A stretch of DNA of 7,604 bases from Thiotrichaceae bacterium. Lineage in GTDB: Bacteria > Pseudomonadota > Gammaproteobacteria > Thiotrichales > Thiotrichaceae. Every line of letters begins with the position of its first letter. Position 1 is the first letter of the stretch. The notes under the pieces were generated by a model. The model had not been told where the DNA came from and did no database searches. It saw nothing but the letters and a program-made list of their open reading frames with translations. The stretch covers positions 1 through 7,604 of the forward strand of contig JALVEA010000396.1 in assembly GCA_027008665.1 (NCBI GenBank), read 5' to 3'. Position numbers and translations under genes: made by a program. This document shows positions 7,073 to 7,604 of the stretch, piece by piece.

Positions 7073-7108
7073 TTCAATAATATCCTCTTTTTCAATAAAA
7101 TCCTCTTT
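7073..7108. repeat. 18-bp tandem repeat, two copies
   Basis: 7073-7090 and 7091-7108 are adjacent copies differing at one position (T versus A at the tenth base). Each contains ATCCTCTTT or its near copy. The second copy forms the left half of the dyad at 7098-7122, and the first can pair with the same right half, so alternative hairpins or repeated protein half-sites are possible. Confidence 0.7.
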
Positions 7109-7122
7109 CAACAAGAGGATTT
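7098..7122. terminator. Perfect 10-bp dyad after cobW: operon terminator or activator site
   Basis: AAATCCTCTT (7098-7107) and AAGAGGATTT (7113-7122) are perfect inverted copies around TCAAC. As a hairpin 46 nt after the cobW stop it could end the operon, but on the + strand only TTTC follows, a weak T-tract. On the - strand the stem is followed by TTTTATT. Its centre is about 93 bp upstream of the predicted sigma-54 start, a typical place for an enhancer-binding protein, so it could instead (or also) be an activator site. Confidence 0.5.
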
Positions 7123-7164
7123 CATCAATACCCTATATTTATTTAGTAAGTAAGATCAATTATT

Positions 7165-7177
7165 AATCAATTATTTT
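7165..7177 (+). promoter_or_regulatory. IHF-like site next to the sigma-54 promoter
   Basis: AATCAATTATTTT matches the IHF consensus WATCAANNNNTTR at all fixed positions but the last. A related copy of TCAATTATT starts 11 bp earlier (7156), one helical turn away. IHF bending between activator site and promoter is common for sigma-54 promoters. The AT-richness here makes chance matches likely, and the site almost touches the -24 box. Confidence 0.3.
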
Positions 7178-7192
7178 GGCATAATACTTGCA
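7177..7192 (+). promoter_or_regulatory. Sigma-54 (RpoN) promoter
   Basis: TGGCATAATACTTGCA matches the consensus TGGCAC-N5-TTGCA. The invariant GG (7178-7179) and GC (7190-7191) are separated by exactly 10 nt, as required for the -24/-12 elements. The predicted start is close to 7203. The site lies in a gene-free region, in the same direction as the truncated gene at 7534. Transcription would need an ATP-dependent enhancer-binding protein, which is not encoded in this window. Confidence 0.75.
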
Positions 7193-7202
7193 TTTAAAAA
7201 AT

Positions 7203-7262
7203 TGTGTGCTATCTTTATGCTAACTTTTTATACGGAGCCCCTGAACCGTTAGCATTTTTTTT
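7203..7262 (+). ncRNA. Candidate 60-nt sigma-54-dependent RNA or attenuated leader
   Basis: From the predicted sigma-54 start to the end of the T-tract is only about 60 nt, with no start codon giving a useful frame. The RNA would consist of a short 5' single strand and one hairpin with the exposed loop UACGGAGCCCCUGAACC, the most G/C-rich segment of the area. It could be a stand-alone small RNA (Qrr and GlmY/GlmZ are known sigma-54-driven examples) or a terminating leader controlling the gene at 7534. No known riboswitch or sRNA family is recognised. Confidence 0.4.
7217..7262 (+). terminator. Hairpin plus T8, candidate intrinsic terminator
   Basis: ATGCTAAC (7217-7224) and GTTAGCAT (7248-7255) are perfect 8-bp inverted copies, and eight Ts run from 7255 to 7262. 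The loop of 23 nt is larger than usual. GG (7234-7235) and CC (7246-7247) could extend the stem past a bulge. An ACGG/CCGT pairing (7232-7235 with 7246-7249) would compete with the stem. Confidence 0.55.
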
Positions 7263-7448
7263 CATGCAACGCATTGATTATGTTTATTTTAAAGTTCTCA
7301 TACATTCTTGTTCAAAATTGCATATCATTACGATATGACGTTTCTTCTCGTTTTGGCTCTCTACCTTTTATTGGCCTTTTTTTTGCCAATTCCTCCCCGC
7401 CATTCTATGGCTTTCCCAACTAAACTAACTGAGTGCTAGGATTCTATC

Positions 7449-7477
7449 CTATTGCCTCCATTTCAACTCTATTGCCT
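7449..7477. repeat. Direct repeat CTATTGCCT, two copies 20 bp apart
   Basis: Identical 9-bp words at 7449-7457 and 7469-7477, spaced about two helical turns apart, 57-85 bp before the start codon at 7534. They could be binding sites for a regulator of a promoter nearer to the gene, but no clear sigma-70 boxes accompany them. Confidence 0.35.
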
Positions 7478-7520
7478 ATTTATTGTGTCAATAAACGGGA
7501 CAATATTATTCATACTAACC

Positions 7521-7526
7521 AAAGGA
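7521..7526 (+). promoter_or_regulatory. Ribosome binding site of the truncated gene
   Basis: AAAGGA is followed 7 nt later by ATG at 7534. It is the best-spaced Shine-Dalgarno in the window and is the main reason for calling a gene start here. Confidence 0.65.
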
Positions 7527-7533
7527 AATTATT

Positions 7534-7604
7534 ATGGAAATCGCTGCTAGAACCGTTACACCTTCAGTAACAGAAATATCAAACTACGAATATTTTAATC
7601 AATT
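7534..7604 (+). CDS. Start of an unidentified gene, truncated by the window end
   Basis: The frame is open from ATG at 7534 to the last base and gives 23 full codons: MEIAARTVTPSVTEISNYEY then FNQ. The start is supported by a well-placed Shine-Dalgarno. There is no signal peptide or membrane segment in the visible part, which is rich in Ser/Thr/Val and looks like a soluble or extended N-terminus. I do not recognise the family. Its upstream region carries a sigma-54 promoter about 330 nt away and a possible terminator in between, so it may belong to an activator-controlled regulon. The function cannot be inferred from 23 residues. Confidence 0.6.
   Translation, partial: MEIAARTVTPSVTEISNYEYFNQ

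Larger units (their letters stand above)
7263..7533 (+). other. Long hairpin-bearing, pyrimidine-rich leader before the truncated gene
   Basis: These 271 nt contain no convincing gene. They hold three small perfect inverted repeats: CATATC/GATATG (7321-7337), ATTGGC/GCCAAT around a T-tract (7370-7390) and TAGGAT/ATCCTA (7437-7451). The span from about 7340 to 7400 is strongly C/T-rich. The word CTATTGCCT occurs twice, 20 nt apart. If transcribed from the sigma-54 promoter, this would be a leader of about 330 nt. Confidence 0.5.

Noticed and set aside
7264..7338. Small forward ORF of 24 codons just after the T8 tract (starts MQRIDYVYF)
   Set aside because: No Shine-Dalgarno (preceded by Ts), chance-length, and composed of ordinary AT-rich codons. 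It could only be a leader peptide if the upstream terminator is read through.
1..7604. CRISPR array, tRNA, rRNA or defence system
   Set aside because: No regularly spaced repeats beyond the pairs listed, no cloverleaf-like segment or rRNA sequence seen, and no nuclease, transposase or toxin-antitoxin genes among the coding regions.

Overview
This window looks like chromosomal DNA from an AT-rich (low-GC) Gram-negative bacterium, most likely a gammaproteobacterium. The reasons are a periplasmic Slt70-type lytic transglycosylase, four type II secretion (T2SS) genes in the order gspK-L-M-N, and a CobW of the aerobic cobalamin type. The species cannot be named from the sequence. All confident genes are on the + strand.

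Layout. Bases 1-30 may be the tail of an upstream gene, followed by about 270 bp of AT-rich intergenic DNA with a possible sigma-70 -10 box. Then come slt (299-2275), gspK (2275-3345), gspL (3528-4730), gspM (4727-5221), gspN (5218-5973) and cobW (5973-7052). Every junction in this run is a 1-nt (TAATG) or 4-nt (ATGA) overlap except gspK-gspL. The run therefore looks like one translationally coupled operon that places a peptidoglycan-cutting enzyme, the inner-membrane and pseudopilus-tip parts of the secretion machine, and a cobalt chaperone on one message.

The exception, the 182-nt gspK-gspL gap, is almost filled by one long imperfect palindrome (3347-3500) with 22-bp arms. It is bracketed by CCTTA direct repeats. 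Removing the element and one CCTTA copy restores a TAA stop for gspK and a 21-nt gap to gspL, so it is best read as a small non-coding mobile-type (MITE-like) insertion inside the operon.

Downstream of cobW (7053-7533) is a regulatory region of about 480 bp. It contains an 18-bp tandem repeat, a 10-bp-arm dyad, an IHF-like site, a well-formed sigma-54 promoter (GG-N10-GC), and a hairpin plus T-tract about 15-60 nt after the predicted start. A hairpin-bearing, pyrimidine-rich leader follows, then a good Shine-Dalgarno and the first 23 codons of an unidentified gene cut by the window end. The layout suggests activator-controlled expression of a very short RNA, or an attenuated leader for the truncated gene.

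No defence system, CRISPR array, rRNA or tRNA was seen. The best candidates for something undescribed are the palindromic insertion and the sigma-54 leader/short-RNA unit.
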